In this document: positions 1 to 11,037 of the stretch, piece after piece
Position numbering within the stretch: position 1 is the first letter of the stretch
Layout of the letters: each line of letters opens with the position of its first letter
The notes under the pieces: generated by a model
Database searches by the model: none
The model's input: the letters and a program-made list of their open reading frames with translations, nothing else
What the model was told of the DNA's origin: nothing
Program-made: the position numbers and the translations under genes
Assembly: GCA_963691705.1 (NCBI GenBank)
Contig: OY829537.1
Span: 71,321,352-71,385,351 of the forward strand
DNA from: Viola odorata
Taxonomy: Eukaryota > Streptophyta > Magnoliopsida > Malpighiales > Violaceae
DNA: 64,000 bases
Direction: 5' to 3'

Positions 1-214
1 TCGTACTTCTACGAATCACGCATTATCCTCCCGAAGCAACGTCAGTCACATGTCAAATGCTTATCCCCAGTGGAGCCGTCATTTACATTTTTGTAAAATT
101 ACCATCGATTCCTGTCAAAGTAGTCATCATTTACATTTTCTGCAACTTATGTTTCTCTCGATATCCGAATAGATCTAAGTTTATATCTTTGCAGGACATC
201 CGATCGAATATATC
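1..214 (+). other. 3' untranslated region of element A before its minisatellite
   Basis: I see no gene here. The stretch leads directly into the minisatellite that starts near 215, and that array continues after 38787 just before a polypurine tract and LTR on the + strand. It is therefore read as part of the 3' UTR of a + oriented Ogre-like element whose coding part lies left of the window. The assignment rests on context only. Confidence 0.5.
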
Positions 215-1066
215 TCCTTCCAGAGTGACATCCACAAAACTATCTCCTCCCAGAGTGACATCAACAAAACTATCTCCTCCCAGAGTGACAGCAACCAACT
301 ATCTCCTCCCAGAGTGACATCGAAAGCATACCTCCTCCCAGAGTGACATCAACGATTACCTCCTCCCAGAGTGACATCAACCAACTATCTCCTCCCAGAG
401 TGACATCGACGAACCTACCTCCTCCTAGAGTGACGACAACAACCTACCTCCTCCCAGAGTGACATCAATAGATTACCTCCTCCTAGAGTGACATCAACGA
501 TATCTCCTCCCAGAGTGACATCTACGATATACCTCCTCCTAGAGTGACATCAACTTACCTCCTCCCAGAGTGACATCAAAAGCATACGTCCTCCCAGAGT
601 GACATCAACCAACTATCTCTTCCCAGAGTGGCATCCACGAATAACATCATCAAAACTATCTCCTCACAGAGAGACATCAACCAACTATCCCCTCCCAGAG
701 TGACATCAACGAACTATCTCCTCCCAGAGCGACATCCACGAATAACATCATCAAAACTGAGTGACGTCATCAAAATTATACCTCCTCCCAGAGTGACTTC
801 TACGACAATACCTCCTCCCAGAGTGACATCTACGACCATACCTCCTCCTAGAGTGACATCTACGACAATATCTCCTCCTAGAGTGACATCTATGACATAT
901 CTCCTCCCAGAGTGACATCTACGACAATATCTCCTCCCAGAGTGACATCTACGATAATATCTCCTCCCAGAGTGACATCTACGACATATCTCCTCCCAGA
1001 GTGACATCTACGACATATCTTCTCCCAGAGTGACATCTACGACATATCTTCTCCCAGAGTGACATC
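215..1066 (+). repeat. Minisatellite with core CTCCTCCCAGAGTGACATC in the 3' UTR of element A
   Basis: About 30 imperfect tandem copies, mostly 25-30 bp long. The conserved part is CTCCTCCCAGAGTGACATC and the variable part is a short ACGA/CAACGA linker. Open frames across it on both strands are by-products of the repeat and are not annotated. The array is cut at 1066 by element B and resumes at 38787. Tandem arrays between pol and the 3' LTR are known for Ogre/Tat retrotransposons, which fits the polypurine tract and LTR that follow at 39036-39054. Confidence 0.9.
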
Positions 1067-2435
1067 TACGCACCCTTTTTTTGTTGAAAATGAGTTTAAG
1101 GTTTGGGACGGATGCTAAGCATAAATGGATGCCTCGCATAATGCAATGAAGTCGCCACCCTATTTTCTAAGGTTTAGGGAACCTAATGTCATGGCATAAA
1201 TAAAAAAAACTAAGGCACATGTGGTCTAAACCATGGAACAAAGGTTCGAGGTCGTATTATGGACTTGGGAAGGTGTTAGGCACCCAAGTCACATCCTTAA
1301 AAAAGGTTACCGGTAGAAAGGTGTTTGGAAAACAATTTTGATATACAAAGATTTGTTTAATGATCGAAGCATGTCAACCAATTCTTCCCACGAACTCAAG
1401 TCACTTTCCAATCATTTACATAGGCCAATGATTGAATCGTGTCAACAGAGTCCGCTTACCGAATGGGGATACTTTCTGATTATTTAAACATTTTTAACGT
1501 GATTTGGCCCTCAAAGGTGACGTTGCATCTTAGCATTTTCGTAGGGACATGTTATTTCCGATCGGGACACGAAGGACGGGGTTACCGTTTGTTCGTCATG
1601 CTAGAGCAGACGTTCCCCCTTTTCATCGAGCCATGCATGAATAATTAATTAATTACTACGTGATCCTAACATGGTAAAAAAACTAGCATAGTACCATTTT
1701 CGTGAATGCACAAAACCGAGTTGGATTCGAAGCCACCATGCTCAATTATCAAATATAGTAATTAATCTCATGGCATAAAAGCAAGTGACATAAACACGTA
1801 AACATGTGGGTTGATTTTATCATTCAAGCAGATATGATTTTTTAGCATTTTTAAATATCATACATACAAACAATATTTGCGGGAAAGAAACATTGAATAA
1901 ATAAAAGGGACTGGAAAACATACTTGCGACGCATGCTCTTGATCTTCCTTGCAAATTGAAAGTGTTAGAAACATTTTCGAAAATAATAAATAAGAAAAGC
2001 ACATGCAAACACATATTTAATTTACGATAAGTAAACAATTAATTAAATACATATGACAAACAACTTGACAAATTATTAATCACATGTAAGCAATTAATAA
2101 AACATGACAAACAAACTCAACATATCACTTATAGTATGCAAGCAATTAATTAGAATAAAATAGGGTGTAAACACATCATTTAAATCATACAAACATTTAT
2201 TTAAATAACACATGGCATAAACACATTTAAATCATGCAAACATTTATTTAAATAACACATGGCATAAACACATTTAAATCATGCAAACATAGAAATAAAT
2301 AAAGCATGGCATAAATAAATCAATTAAGTCATGCAAGTATTTAATTAACCAAATCATGGTAAACAAATCATTTTACTCATGGCATACAAGCATACAAATT
2401 ATTCATGGCATATTAGTATGAAATTTTTTTATGGC

Positions 2436-2876
2436 ACATACGAAACAAATTATACATGGCATATACGAAATAAATTATACATGACATACGAAATAAATTA
2501 TATGTGGCATATACGAAATAAATTATACGTGGCATATACGAAATAAATTATACATGGCATATATGAAGTAAATTATACATGGCATATACGAAGTAAATTA
2601 TACATGGCATATACGAAATAAATTATACATGGCATATACGAAATAAATTACACGTGGCATATACGAAATAAATTATACGTGGCATATACGAAATAAATTA
2701 TACATGGCATATACAAAATAAATTATACGTGGCATATACGAAATAAATTATACATGGCATAAACGAAATAAATTATACGTGGCATATATGAAATAAATTA
2801 TACATGGCATATACGAAATAAATTATACGTGGCATATACGAAATAAATTATACGTGGCATATACGAAATAAATGGG
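2436..2876. repeat. 25-bp tandem array inside the left LTR of B
   Basis: About 17 copies of an AT-rich 25-bp unit (core GGCATATACGAAATAAATTA with ACG/ACA linkers). It begins in looser form near 2400 and ends at the GGGCCCC block at 2874. Confidence 0.9.
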
Positions 2877-3435
2877 CCCCACAAGGGATTTTTGGACATT
2901 AAAAAATGGGCTTGGCTCAAATTTTAATAAAAAAACAAAGATGGGCCGAAGCCCATCACCTTTCTATTTTCTTCCTTACCTTTCCCGCCCAACTCCTTCT
3001 TCTCCATCACGTCACCGGCCACCATGGCCGGCGACTCAAGCATCACAACTCAATAAAACTCCCTCAAAATAGATTCAATAATTACAGTATCATACTAGAA
3101 AATCACGTTAAGCAAAATAGCAAGTAAAACAATTGAAAACAATGGCGTTTTAACAAAGGAAAAAATAACTAATTAACATGCATATATGACTATTAATTAG
3201 CCTAGACGTTATACAATCAAATTGAACTAAGGGAAGTGTAATTAGCAAGTAAACTAAGCATGTGAGGCAATTTATAGCAATTTATTTCCACACTACATGC
3301 AAAAACGAAAATTAAAGAGAGTTTAGAGAGAGAGAGCTTACTTGTTTCCGGGAGAGCTTATGGCCAAGAAGGTAGTGCAAGAAGTAGAGGTTAAGAGGAG
3401 ATTCTGGTGCCCTTGATACCTTGCATGAAGCTTGC

Positions 3436-3443
3436 TATTTATA
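3436..3443 (-). promoter_or_regulatory. Putative TATA box of B's left LTR
   Basis: TATAAATA on the - strand, at the same place in the other LTR copy (37891-37898) and in the related LTR of G (63538-63545). Conservation across three copies supports a role as the core promoter separating U3 from R. Confidence 0.65.
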
Positions 3444-4316
3444 GAGGAAAATAAAATTGGAGTCGGTTTGGGTTCCTTGGCCGAGAATCGCTGGGAAGAA
3501 ATATCCAAGGGTGATGATGAGCTCTAGTCCGGAATAGTGAGCTAGGGAGAGTTTCTTGCGGCCTTGGTTGATCGGATGGGACTTGGTGATGATCTAATTG
3601 AGGCGGAACCGAGCTGGCGGGTGAGATTGCATTGATTGTGCATTAATGTGGTATTTATCCTATTTTTGGATACGAACGGGATATTTTTGTACGAGCGAAA
3701 GCGCTCGAAAATGAAAATAAATCTAAGCCGAGGGTACAACTATGTGTAGAAAAATAAGGCAAGAAAACTAATATACAGTGAAGAAATGTGAAAGTTGATT
3801 TAACGTATTTATTTTCTCTTTCGGAAGTGTCAAAATGTTCGCGCGCAAAATAAATGTCCTTACGACAAAAATTGAACGAAACTGAATGCGGTGGCGTGAA
3901 AGAGAAAATTAGCACGTAATTATCAAACAAAGAAATTACGCGTTCGATCCACGGTACTGGGAAACTTACTCGGGACCGATAGAAGTTCATACGAGAAACT
4001 AAAAAGACACGAAATGACACGGAATATTAAAAAACCTAGCCTAGGACCAAGAATCGACAAGAATTTGACGTAGACGAGCTATTAAATACGGTAAACATAA
4101 AAATACGTAAATACGTTGACGAAAATCGAAAAATACGGTTTTAGTCGAAAATATGAGAAAAAATACGAAAAAATTAAAAGACATGAAATGACATGAAACA
4201 TTAAAACAAATAGTCCTTGATAAAAAATCGATTGAAATTTGACGTAAACGGGTTATTAATGTGACATGAAATAAAACGAAAAAGTTGTGACGTAAGTCAA
4301 AATTAGGGTAGCAACA

Positions 4317-4332
4317 GTTGCCCCCTCTTTAC
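4317..4332 (-). other. Polypurine tract of element B
   Basis: On the - strand the sequence TAAAGAGGGGGCAAC lies directly upstream of the 3' LTR start TGTTGCTACC. An almost identical tract, TAAAGAGGGGGCAAT, precedes the LTR of element A at 39036. This is the expected primer for plus-strand DNA synthesis and fixes B's direction. Confidence 0.85.
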
Positions 4333-4407
4333 TGTCTGATAAAAAATGCAGTGTAACTAAAAAAATTTATAAGCAGTAAAGATGGTTGCCCTAAGTCTTT
4401 ACCATAG

Positions 4408-4935
4408 TGATAAGATCCGAGATCTCTTCTGGTCGGAAACGGCTGCAGCAGCTAGTCGGATGGGAAGCGATCGGCGTCGGAGGTACCTGCAAAGCGCCGG
4501 AGGGGGACTCCGGCGTAGACACTCCGATGCTTAAGTCAGTTCGAGTTTTCAGAATGGTAGAGGTTCTCCAAGATGATCCCGATCTTACCCTCTGTTTGGA
4601 ATTCGTGGGGGTATTTATAGGCTTAAGATGGCGATACCTTACAGCGATAGGGGTAGGCAACGTTTGTAACCATCGCTTCGGGCGATATCAGTTCCGTCAT
4701 TGGGGCGATAATCATGTAGGGTCTATCGGGAGCGATATCCTCCTTGGTCCCCTAGGATGGGATGACGCCGTGCGCATAAAGGTGCGTGAGATCCCCCTCC
4801 GCTGAAGTCGACCATCCTAGGAAATTTCCGCTGGCCCAGGAGATAGGTTGGCATTTCAGGGAAGCGTATAGAAACTTGTCCGGGATTGATGCCGTAGCCC
4901 CAATGTTGCCGTCAGGAGCATTCCAATTGTTATCA
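4408..4935 (-). repeat. 3' LTR of element C (left copy)
   Basis: 528 bp, nearly identical to 19739-20267; by eye there are only a handful of substitutions and single-base indels, so C is probably young. It starts TGATAAGATCC and ends AATTGTTATCA on the + strand. The few differences suggest insertion after most of the decay in B. Confidence 0.95.
4612..4619 (-). promoter_or_regulatory. Putative TATA box of C's left LTR
   Basis: TATAAATA on the - strand, also present at 19943-19950 in the other LTR and at the matching place in the LTR of D (56168-56175). Confidence 0.6.
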
Positions 4936-5641
4936 TAAGCCCAACTGAAAACTAGCCCGAGTGTTCACCAAGGGCTATCCACGTCTGATATCTTATAATA
5001 GGGATCTGCTCGGTCATGAGGCGATATTAATCTTCTTGGCCTCTCGATAGGGCTTATGAAGTCTCCACTTCGTTCAAGTCATAGAAGGACCGTTGTTGGG
5101 TTACGTGCGGCGTCATTACGGATATTCAACCAGGCCGTGCCCTAGGCTGGCATATGTTCGTGGCTATCGTCCTTTCGAGTGTACTGCAAAGACACAGAGG
5201 AGATAGATACTTATACAGAGGTTAGCAAACCTTATACTTACAGAGGTCTGAGGTCACACGAGCCCCGATTTATTCTTTACGCCCGAGAGAGTAGCGGTAT
5301 CAACGCGGCTTTACGCCATCAGCTACCTTATGGTTATCGCGGCTTCATACCACCAGACGCCTGTGATGCCAACGCGGTTTTACGCATCTAGGGCCACCGG
5401 TGACATCAACGCGGCCTTATACTGTGGATACCGGTAACCTTATGGTTTTAGCGTCAGGGCTACCAGTGACATCGTGTCTTTCGGCGTTTTTTCAGACTCT
5501 GCCTCGTACTCCTTCCAGTATCTATATCGCGACCGTTACCCCTTTCTTCCGTTCTAGGCTTATCAGTCCTTGAGGATATCGGGACGGCTCGTCTTTTGAG
5601 GACCTCAATTTCTTTTTCCAAGGCCTCCCTTCAGTGGAGCC
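4936..5641 (-). other. Non-coding 3' region of C between the 3' LTR and the first antisense gene
   Basis: I see no domain-bearing gene. A short repeat of about 55-60 bp with the core ATCAACGCGGCTTTACGC occurs near 5300, 5360 and 5410. A polypurine tract is weak here; the base run next to the LTR reads AGTTGGGCTTA on the - strand. Confidence 0.6.
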
Positions 5642-5649
5642 TATAAATC
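5642..5649 (+). promoter_or_regulatory. Putative TATA box of the first antisense gene
   Basis: TATAAATC lies 56 bp upstream of the ATG at 5698 on the + strand, at the spacing expected for a plant core promoter with a short leader. Function is inferred from position only. Confidence 0.45.
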
Positions 5650-5697
5650 GGAGAACTTTCTCCATCCACGTTCTCCTCATCTCTATCAGTCAGCATC

Positions 5698-6075
5698 ATG
5701 GATCATTTGACCAAGAATTTTCTTCTCTCCAAGGCTCATTCACTCAGGAACCTCAACGACGGTGACGTCGGTTTCCTGGAGAACATGCTGGTCAAGACTT
5801 CTGAGGATATTCTGGAGCTGCAGGGGATGCTGACTCCGCTCTATTCCCGGCTGGGAGCCATCTCTCTGGAGGACTTCAGTCCTTTGGAGAGTGTTTCAAA
5901 GCTGTCTGCCTCCATCTCTCGGATTCAAGTGGTGATCGCTATGCTGCAGCAGCGTAAGGACATGTTGGGGTGCTGCCTGAAGGGGATGAGGGCCACTTCC
6001 CATGATCTTGTCCTGGTCATGGATTCCTTGAGGGACCTTCCTGAGGTGCCCGAGGATGCTGGTTCTGACGCCTGA
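5698..6075 (+). CDS. Antisense extra ORF 1 of element C: small helical protein, 125 aa, unknown function
   Basis: A complete frame from ATG (CATC ATG GAT) to TGA encodes 125 residues. The sequence is rich in Leu, Ser, Glu and Asp with regular leucine spacing (LSKAHSLRNL, LEFxL-like stretches, ISRIQVVIAMLQQRK), suggesting a helical or short coiled-coil protein. I see no transmembrane segment, zinc finger or catalytic motif and recognise no family. It is on the strand opposite to C's gag-pol, inside the LTR boundaries, so it belongs to the transposon and not to the host. A TATA box lies at 5642. It is followed about 470 bp later by another + strand gene. The frame is free of stops, unlike the two longer genes downstream. 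Whether it is translated is unknown. Confidence 0.6.
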   Translation: MDHLTKNFLLSKAHSLRNLNDGDVGFLENMLVKTSEDILELQGMLTPLYSRLGAISLEDFSPLESVSKLSASISRIQVVIAMLQQRKDMLGCCLKGMRATSHDLVLVMDSLRDLPEVPEDAGSDA

Positions 6076-6403
6076 TAACGGTGGCTCCCTTTGGGCCTTT
6101 TTCTTTTCCTCTTGCCTTGTAAATATATCTTTCGGCCGGTAGGCCATAATAAATAAATCGTTTCAATCATTCCGCCTTGTAACTGTTCTTCTTCTTTACT
6201 GCGCTCTTTGTCATTTTCCAAGGAATATTCTTAGCCCAACTAAAAACAGTCTTGCCCTTGGGCGGTTTTTCTGTTGATCGTTCTGCCTTAACTCCGCGCC
6301 GTCCTCATTATAACAACTGATCGGCAGATATTAGCATTATTCTTGATTTGCGCGAGATTTCAACAGGCATGACTGCAAATCCACATTTGCACTTCAGACT
6401 GTA

Positions 6404-6483
6404 CACGTGCCAATCTTCAAGAGTTGGGTTGGAGGATCGAAGAGTCTCTTTTCTTCCTTTCCCGGCTATTTAATGAGGCTTTT
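6404..6483 (+). promoter_or_regulatory. Putative promoter of antisense ORF 2: G-box and TATA-like motif
   Basis: CACGTG at 6404-6409 is followed by TATTTAA at 6477-6483, about 67 bp before the ATG at 6550. The same order (G-box, then TATA) occurs before the other antisense genes at 7214-7287 and 9996-10171, and in element F at 56992-57158. Confidence 0.5.
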
Positions 6484-6549
6484 CCTCATTCATTCTTATC
6501 CATTTCTTTCTCCTTCATTTTTCTTTGTTATCGATCCTCTGCGAGTCTC

Positions 6550-7008
6550 ATGGCTGATTCTTATTTGCTAGGTACGGCTTCGGGGAATTCACCGCCAACT
6601 CCTCCGACTACCCATGACACAGATAATCCTCCCCCATCGCCTCCTTGGAGGCCGGTTGTCCGCCGGCGAGGTCGCAAGAGACGGAGGAAGGAAGTTGAAC
6701 AACGAAGGAAGGAGGCTGCCAAGGCCTCTAAGTCATTTTTTGACTCTCTGGCTTCTCTGGCTAGGGAGGAGAAAAAATCGTTTCCTCCTTTGAGTGATTC
6801 GCCTCCGTGGGTTCCTTCTGCTGGTTCAGCCGTTGAGGCAGTATTGCCAAGCGTTAAGGAGAAAACAACCGGGTCGACTACTGCTGCTAGAAAGAGGGTC
6901 GGTGAGTCTTCTCCCCCTGCTGTTGTGGGTTCACCATTCTGGGGTGGCGATGACGAAGAGGACGTAGTCTATTGCTACGGCATTACTTGGTCCGATGGTG
7001 AAGAGTAG
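6550..7008 (+). CDS. Antisense extra ORF 2 of element C: basic/acidic 152-aa protein with a nuclear-localisation-like tract
   Basis: I take the ATG at 6550 as start because the frame upstream of it overlaps the TATA-like motif; the product is 152 aa. Residues 14-36 are Pro-rich. Residues 38-47 form a strongly basic run (RRRGRKRRRK) that resembles a nuclear localisation signal and continues into a Lys/Glu helix. The C-terminus is acidic (DDEEDVVYCY, then WSDGEE). No enzyme motif is visible and I recognise no family. It lies between the first antisense gene and the larger two-exon gene, all on the + strand, opposite to C's gag-pol. A nuclear role is only an inference from the basic tract. Confidence 0.55.
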   Translation: MADSYLLGTASGNSPPTPPTTHDTDNPPPSPPWRPVVRRRGRKRRRKEVEQRRKEAAKASKSFFDSLASLAREEKKSFPPLSDSPPWVPSAGSAVEAVLPSVKEKTTGSTTAARKRVGESSPPAVVGSPFWGGDDEEDVVYCYGITWSDGEE

Positions 7009-7213
7009 GGCCTAACCCTTCTTTTTGTAGATGCCGTATGGCCTTCCTCATAATAATGAATGATGGTTTTACTTCCTTTTCGCTTCTCATAGCTTACTTA
7101 TTGTTTCTTTCTGAGCGTTCCGGGTTATCGCGGAAGCGTCCCTTTCGCTACGGGTAACTGCCTTCAACTTCTAATCGGTAACTGTCTTCTTTCAGAAGGC
7201 ACAAATGACTATC

Positions 7214-7287
7214 CACGTGTCTTTTTCTGTTCTGCACGTGTTTCATTTTTACAGGCTATCTCTTCTTTAGGCTTTTCCTTTATAAGG
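7214..7287 (+). promoter_or_regulatory. Putative promoter of antisense ORF 3: two G-boxes and a TATA box
   Basis: CACGTG occurs at 7214-7219 and again at 7235-7240, followed by TATAAGG at 7281-7287. The ATG of the downstream gene is at 7474. G-boxes bind bHLH/bZIP factors in plants; that they act here is inferred. Confidence 0.5.
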
Positions 7288-7473
7288 AAATCATCTCTCT
7301 CTTTTACTGCTTTTGCTAATATTTTGAGTTTTTGCACATTTTCTCTCTCTTCTGCACTTCTTTTCTTCGAGAGGTTTTACCGCGACCGCTCACTGGTGCC
7401 GGCGACCGGCACTGGCTTTTTGCTCCAGGTATTTACTCCTTCTACCGCCGTAGATTTACTTTCCCTGTCCCTT

Positions 7474-9716
7474 ATGTCTTCAACTGCTGAAAACCCCATA
7501 GATCCCGAAGCTAGGAGAACTCGCAGCATATTCAATTGTAATGAGGTTTTGAGGGTTGAGTTAGAGGAGAGTGGTATTACTTTTCCCACGGGCTATCGCC
7601 CTTTTGTCTCTTTGAAGGACACTCGGCTGCCTGACGCCATGTGGGGAACATTCCGGTTAGTTTATTACAAGATGTTTACTTATGCATTCCGTTTCCCACT
7701 CCATACTTCTCTGTTGAAACTGCTAGATCATTATGACCTTAATCCCGTCCAGATTACTCCACCCTCTTGGTGTGGTATTTACGCTTTCCTTCGTTCGTGC
7801 GAGATGAAGCGTATATTTGCTCCATCGCTTGATCTATTCCGCACGTTCTTTGTCTTGAGTTGTCGCAACTGCCTGGTAGATATTACCCCCAGATGGTATG
7901 ATGTCATTGTGCAACTGTTCTGGCGGAACTTTCAAGGTTTTGAGGAACACGTAGATGACTGGAAGTCTGGCTTTTTCACCCTCCGTTTGCCGTCACGACT
8001 CTGGCGCGGGGGTTTCAATCGAAAAATCAATAGTGGCGTTTGGAAAAGACCGGACGCGCTGTCAAGCCAGGATGTTTCCAACGTTAGCGCCTTGTTAGAA
8101 ATAGAAGGGTCTTTCCGTATCCGGGAGTTTGCTCGGTTCAGGCCCTTGTCAGAGTGCGTTGTGGGTGAGTTCCCTTTTTCTTCTTTATCGCTTCAATCTT
8201 CTTAATTTGCTAATATGTTTTGTTGGCAGGTAACGCTGAGAGTAGTTCTTCTGGGGAAAGTGACGCCCCTTTGAACGTAACACCTCTCCAGTCGCTGCCT
8301 CCTTCTCCTTCGCCTGAAAATTCCCGCCGCCCACCCATTCCGCCTGGAAGGGAAAGGACTAAAACCGTCACAACTCGCAGAGCCTCCACTCGACCTTCTT
8401 GTTTCCTTGAAAATTGGCTTCCGTCCCGTGGCAAGAGGGTAGCTCAAGGCGATCCTGTGTTTGAGAAAATCGACAGCGATAGAGAGAGCATGGACACTGG
8501 TCCTGAATTACGTCATGCTACTATTGCCCAAAGGATGAAACTTAGGTCGAGGAGGAATGATGACATGGCGGAATCGGCTGAGGACGATAGCGAAGAAATT
8601 GCAGAAGAGACGGAGCGTCTCGTAAAGAGGGTTCGCACAGAGAAAACTAACCCCCCAGTTCCCCCTTTGAAGGGAGTTAACGCGGTTCCCCTCGAGAATA
8701 TTAACGCTTCTCATGCCGCGAGTACTTCGCAAGTGGTGAAAGATATCAAAGCTATCAGGGTGCCTTCCGCCGTTTCTATCGAAAACAATGAGACCTCGGC
8801 AGCCGCGACCTCTCCTTTGTCGTCGGGCCATCCTGCTTCCCCGATAGGTTCTTTTGTCCCAGAGGCAACCCTACCGGTTTCAAATTTAAGCGTTCCTCCT
8901 GAATTTCTCCCACGGAAGCCTCATCTTTTGTTTCTGTCTTCAATTTCGGGCGTTGGTGATTGCGCAAAAAGTTGTTCCCCTCCTTATATCGCCAACCTTT
9001 CTCCTCAGAGGTCCCAGGGCCCCACTGGATATCAGCTGGATTTGTCCTCTTTCGGCACTGACGGGCTTCGTGCCTTAGGAATATCGGATCCGTTATCGCG
9101 AGAAGAGCCCGTGGGTCCCATAGTGGGACAGATGTTTACTTCTTCCAAGGACAGGGAAGAGTTTTTACAGCATGCTCCCGAGACATGACAGTCACACATC
9201 ATGAACGACATGCTGGCTAGCTTTCGAAAATTTCATTATTTTCTTGGAGATCAGCGTAACAAAACTCGACCCTCTTCGGATTTGCAGGAACAATTAGACG
9301 CGGCCTTGGCGAAGGCGAAGGAGCTATCGCAGTTGCAAGAACGAACTCGGGCGGAGTTGGAGGATTGTCGCGCTGAACTTTCTCGGGAGAGGTCGAAGGG
9401 GAAAGCGAGAGCAGAGCTAATGGAGGCGGAACTGGTGGTGGCTGATAAAAAGAACGTCTTCCTCCGTGAAGAGTTGTCATCTCGTGATGCCGATTTGGCC
9501 AAAGTTCCTTCGAGGATAGCCTGGTGGAAGAATAAGACCCTCGAGGTTTGTATCGCAGGATTTATGGATCTCCATATCCGAGGCGCCGTCGATTCATCCA
9601 TGCTGGCCGATTACGCTTCCCAAAAAATTAAAGATCTTAGTGAAGGCGAAAGGGGTTTTCCTTCTTCTGGGGAAAAGCAAGGGAATGATGACGGCGAGGC
9701 ATGCGATGACTCTTAA
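7474..9716 (+). pseudogene. Antisense extra ORF 3 of element C: two-exon gene with a putative gypsy-type transposon domain, broken by one TGA
   Basis: Exon 1 is 7474-8164 and exon 2 is 8230-9716. The intron 8165-8229 (65 bp) has GTGAGT at its donor and TTGGCAG at its acceptor, and splicing keeps the frame (codon GGT formed across the junction). Exon 1 encodes a globular region (YKMFTYAFRFPLH, then LNPVQITPPSW, GIYAFL, WKSGFF) resembling the Pfam 'putative gypsy type transposon' family. Exon 2 starts with a Ser/Pro- and charge-rich linker and ends with a coiled coil (LDAALAKAKELSQLQERTRA and following heptads) and a short conserved tail. The frame is interrupted by a single TGA at 9186-9188, after which it stays open to 9716. 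The gene is a diverged paralogue of the next one, with the same order of parts. The ATG at 7474 is preferred over upstream sequence, which is leader-like. Function is unknown. Confidence 0.7.
8165..8229 (+). other. Predicted intron in antisense ORF 3
   Basis: Donor G|GTGAGT and acceptor TTGGCAG| are good plant splice sites. Joining 8164 to 8230 restores one continuous frame across two otherwise separate frames. The length (65 bp) is at the short end for plants. Confidence 0.65.
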
Positions 9717-9934
9717 TTGATCCATTGAAGAACATTGCTATTTGTTTTCCATGTCTTGTAATAACGTCCTATCTCGCGGCGATATCAGTACCTTGCTCTT
9801 CGGGCGATATCTTATTTTATTTCGCTCTCTTGTACTGTCTTGAGAACTGTTCTTTTATTCAATGCCGATTTGCATCATTTCCTTTCTTGTGATATCGCTT
9901 TTGCTTTTTATCAAAAAGTCACATCTACTTTTCA
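9717..9934. other. Spacer between the two large antisense genes of C
   Basis: No gene seen. AT-rich sequence following the stop of antisense ORF 3, with repeated GGCGATATC motifs; probably the 3' end of that transcription unit. Confidence 0.4.
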
Positions 9935-10171
9935 GAGCATTTAATGCTCGCGACCCTTCCGTCGGTGCGCGGGAAAAGTCATGATGGTGCAGACACACGT
10001 GTTCGTTTCTTCTGCCGCTTCACCTTAGCGTGTTTAGAAATTTTAACAAGATCGAAGCGTTTGTCGCGCTTCTTCTAGAGTCATACTCATTGCTTGAGTC
10101 TTATCCCTCATGCCGCTTCGACACAATGACTGCAGCATCCGTCGTTTCCTTTTAATTACTAGGGTTATAAG
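9935..10171 (+). promoter_or_regulatory. Conserved promoter module of antisense ORF 4: palindrome, G-box, TATA box
   Basis: A perfect palindrome GAGCATTTAATGCTC (9935-9949) is followed 61 bp later by CACGTG (9996-10001) and then TATAAG (10166-10171). The same module occurs in element F: identical palindrome at 56930-56944, CACGTG at 56992 (62 bp later) and TATAAAA at 57152. Conservation of motif and spacing in two separate elements, in sequence that is otherwise diverged, supports function. Confidence 0.65.
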
Positions 10172-11037
10172 CCCTCTTTATTTCTTCCCTTTTCTTTTTC
10201 ACTCCACTTTTTCATATTATCTCTCGGCCGTCTTGTCCTTCTCACCTCCATTCAAGGCTTTCAAAGTTCTTTCCTTTCAAAGGTATTTCCCTTCTTTTCC
10301 CTCGTCTTCTTCATTTCTATTTCCTTAGTCCTGCCATGGCAAAGACTCGCCGTTCTGAGTCAAAATCCATCGATGAGAAGAAAATGGATACCACGGTCAG
10401 TGTTATTACCACGGAGGCCATTCTCCAGGAGCATTTGGCTACTCACGGTGCCGTTATTCCTGACGGTTACCAAGCTGTTGTTGCCCCTGGGTCAGTTCGT
10501 TTAAACAGCGTTCTGACCGGCAATCAAAGGGTCTTATATGCCCAGATGTTTCGCTACGGTTTCCGGCTTCCTATCGATTCTTTCGTCAAGGGTTTGCTTA
10601 TTGCTGGCAATTTCAATCCTGCCCAGTTAGCCCCAAATGCATATTGCTGTGTTTATGCTTTTTTGGAACTCTGTAGATATAAGGGGATCACTTCCCCTTC
10701 TTTTTTGTTGCTTAGATCCCTTTTTAAATTGATGAAGTGCCGGGGTGTGATAACCATATCGCCTCGCTTTGCCGATGATTCTCTCAAGTCTTTTACTTGG
10801 AAGTTGCTCCATATTGAGTCTTCTGTTGAGGCTTGGAAAAAGGAGTTCTTTCTGATAAATCTTCCCGACGCTCCTGGTCCCGAGTGGCGTTCTGGGTTCA
10901 ACCAGGACGTCCAAGATGGCGTTTGGAGTCGACCAGGGACACTTCGCGCTCGTGAACAAGGATGGCCATTAGAATGGAGATCAGCGTTCATATTCGACTC
11001 ACGGCCTGTAGAATGGCCATTCAGGAGTGCGTTAGAC

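Larger units (their letters stand above)
1067..4316 (-). repeat. 3' LTR of element B (left copy)
   Basis: This 3250-bp copy matches 35370-38786 through nearly its whole length. Read on the - strand it begins TGTTGCTACCC at 4316. It carries a 25-bp internal array (2436-2876) and a TATA box at 3436-3443. Short open frames inside it have no recognisable domains and are disregarded. The right copy is 167 bp longer, mainly because its internal array has about six more units. Confidence 0.93.

Noticed and set aside
628..1007. Open frames on both strands inside the minisatellite
   Set aside because: Repeat-encoded peptides with no start context or domain; an array with units near a multiple of 3 gives such frames by chance.
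215..1066. Regular repeats that could be taken for a CRISPR array
   Set aside because: Units are directly tandem with short, related linkers and not unique spacers; there are no cas genes, and the context is a plant retrotransposon 3' UTR. The same holds for 20278-21370.
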